From NCBI GenBank assembly GCA_030263295.1, contig SZOS01000074.1, forward strand, positions 1 to 9,270: a DNA stretch of 9,270 nt, in the 5' to 3' direction. The translations under genes were made by a program, and so were the position numbers. Position 1 is the stretch's first letter. Each line of letters starts with the position of its first letter. Below are positions 8,258 through 9,270 of the stretch, one piece after another. The stretch comes from Dokdonella_A sp014338185. GTDB taxonomy: Bacteria > Pseudomonadota > Gammaproteobacteria > Xanthomonadales > Rhodanobacteraceae. Below the pieces are notes generated by a model. The model worked only from the letters and a program-made list of their open reading frames with translations, had not been told where the DNA came from and searched no databases.

Positions 8258-9217
8258 TCACTCGCGATGGGCTTCGAGCGCGTCGAGCACCTGCACGAGT
8301 TCGGCGGCGAGCGGCGCCGAGAACACGTGGCTGCGATCGCCCAACTCGAAGGCGAAGCGCGCCGCGTGCAGGAACAGGCGGCGCAGGCCGTGCTCGCGCA
8401 TGCGCTTGTTGAACTCGCGCTCGCCGTACTTGTCGTCGCCCGCGAGCGGGTGACCGATGTGCCGCGCGTGCACGCGGATCTGGTGGGTGCGGCCGGTGTC
8501 GAGCGCCACCTCGACCAGGCTCGCCTCGCCGTGGCGCTGCAATTGCACGAAGCGCGAGCGCGACGGCTTGCCGTCGGCGTCGACCTGCACCATGCGCTCG
8601 CCGCCCTGCAGGATGGACTTGCGCAGCGGCGCATCGACGTCCAGCGGCGAGTGCGGCAACGCGCCGGCAATAAGCGCGAGGTAGCGCTTGTCGACGCGGC
8701 CGTCGCGGATCGCGGCCTGCAGTGCCAGCAGCGCGGAGCGGCGGCGCGTGAGCACGAGCACGCCGCTGGTGTCGCGGTCGAGGCGGTGGGCGAGTTCGAG
8801 CGTGTCGCGCGGGCGCGCCGCGCGCAGCAGTTCGATCGCGCCGAAGCTCACGCCACTGCCGCCATGGCTGGCGATGCCGGCGGGCTTGTCGATCACGAGA
8901 AAGTCGCGGTCCTCGTGGAGGATCGCGGTCTGGATGCGTTCGAGCTGGCTCGATGCGGGCGGCGCGTGCTCGCCGGGGCTGGCCACGCGCACCGGTGGGA
9001 TGCGCACCACGTCACCTTCGGCGAGTCGCTGGTCGGGCTTGGCGCGCGCGCCGTTGATGCGCACCTCGCCGCTGCGGCAGATGCGATAGATGAGGCTGCG
9101 CGGCACGCCCTTGAGGCGTGCCAGCAGGAAGTTGTCCAGCCGCTGCCCGGCGCGGTCGTCAGCCACGCTGACGCTCTCCACGCGCGGTGGCGGTGCCGGC
9201 GGAGCGGCCGCCACCAC
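8258..9217 (-). CDS. rluC: 23S rRNA pseudouridine synthase RluC (5' end uncertain)
   Basis: RluC isomerises uridines 955, 2504 and 2580 of 23S rRNA in E. coli. An N-terminal S4 RNA-binding domain (about residues 22-75: AGQRLDNFLLARLKGVPRSL... RICRSGEVRING) leads, via the RIPPVRV linker, to the RluA-family catalytic domain. HRLDRDTSG (144-152) carries the catalytic aspartate D147, identical to the RluC motif. SRSRFVQLQ, DTGRTHQIRVHARHIGHPLAGDDKYG and LFLHAARFAF are further RluC blocks. Length from the GTG at 9217 is 319 aa, equal to E. coli RluC. However, no strong Shine-Dalgarno precedes it and the frame stays open to the window edge (Pro/Arg-rich codons), so the real start may lie at or beyond 9270. 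It is the first gene of a pair with the HAD hydrolase. In many gammaproteobacteria rne is divergent from rluC, but that side is not visible here. Confidence 0.93.
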   Translation of the reverse strand: MVAAAPPAPPPRVESVSVADDRAGQRLDNFLLARLKGVPRSLIYRICRSGEVRINGARAKPDQRLAEGDVVRIPPVRVASPGEHAPPASSQLERIQTAILHEDRDFLVIDKPAGIASHGGSGVSFGAIELLRAARPRDTLELAHRLDRDTSGVLVLTRRRSALLALQAAIRDGRVDKRYLALIAGALPHSPLDVDAPLRKSILQGGERMVQVDADGKPSRSRFVQLQRHGEASLVEVALDTGRTHQIRVHARHIGHPLAGDDKYGEREFNKRMREHGLRRLFLHAARFAFELGDRSHVFSAPLAAELVQVLDALEAHRE

Positions 9218-9270
9218 GGGTTCGCCACCGCGGGGCGCACCGACGGGTGGGCGGCCGCGCCGTGGCGGCC

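Overview
The window is high-GC chromosomal DNA, most likely from a gammaproteobacterium of the Xanthomonadales/Lysobacterales type. That assignment rests on strong G/C third-position bias, the close resemblance (from memory) of MutS and the pterin dehydratase to Xanthomonas-type proteins, and short TACAAT/TATACT promoters. It was not confirmed by any search.

Layout, left to right. Positions 1-164 look like the recombination-site region of a chromosomal integron: a perfect GTTRRRY core on the minus strand plus two further copies of the same short repeat. Any cassette array would lie to the left, outside the window. Positions 165-1137 hold an integron integrase gene (intI) that keeps its Shine-Dalgarno, its start, its integron-specific insert and all visible catalytic residues. 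It is broken near the N-terminus by a frameshift that looks like a deletion of about 35 nt. mutS (mismatch recognition ATPase) follows at 1293-3926. It converges on hslR (Hsp15, an S4-domain ribosome-rescue protein, minus strand, 3994-4404). A 481-bp spacer carries two divergent promoter candidates and leads to an rhlE-type DEAD-box RNA helicase (4886-6202), which appears to have a leader of about 260 nt.

A second transcription block starts near 6360. Two tandem small periplasmic monohaem cytochromes c (6402-6722, 6748-7098) lie downstream of a near-consensus Anr/FNR-like box. They are followed, after a perfect GC-only stem-loop, by a pterin-4a-carbinolamine dehydratase (phhB, 7125-7475). Converging from the right edge is a minus-strand pair separated by 10 nt: rluC (23S rRNA pseudouridine synthase, frame open to the window edge) and a HAD-superfamily hydrolase.

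The housekeeping genes are ordinary: DNA repair (mutS), RNA and ribosome metabolism (hslR, rhlE, rluC), electron transfer (two cytochromes) and pterin recycling. The accessory signal is the left end, a crippled integron platform placed directly upstream of mutS. I see no CRISPR array, tRNA, rRNA, transposase or phage gene, and no convincing new multi-gene system.
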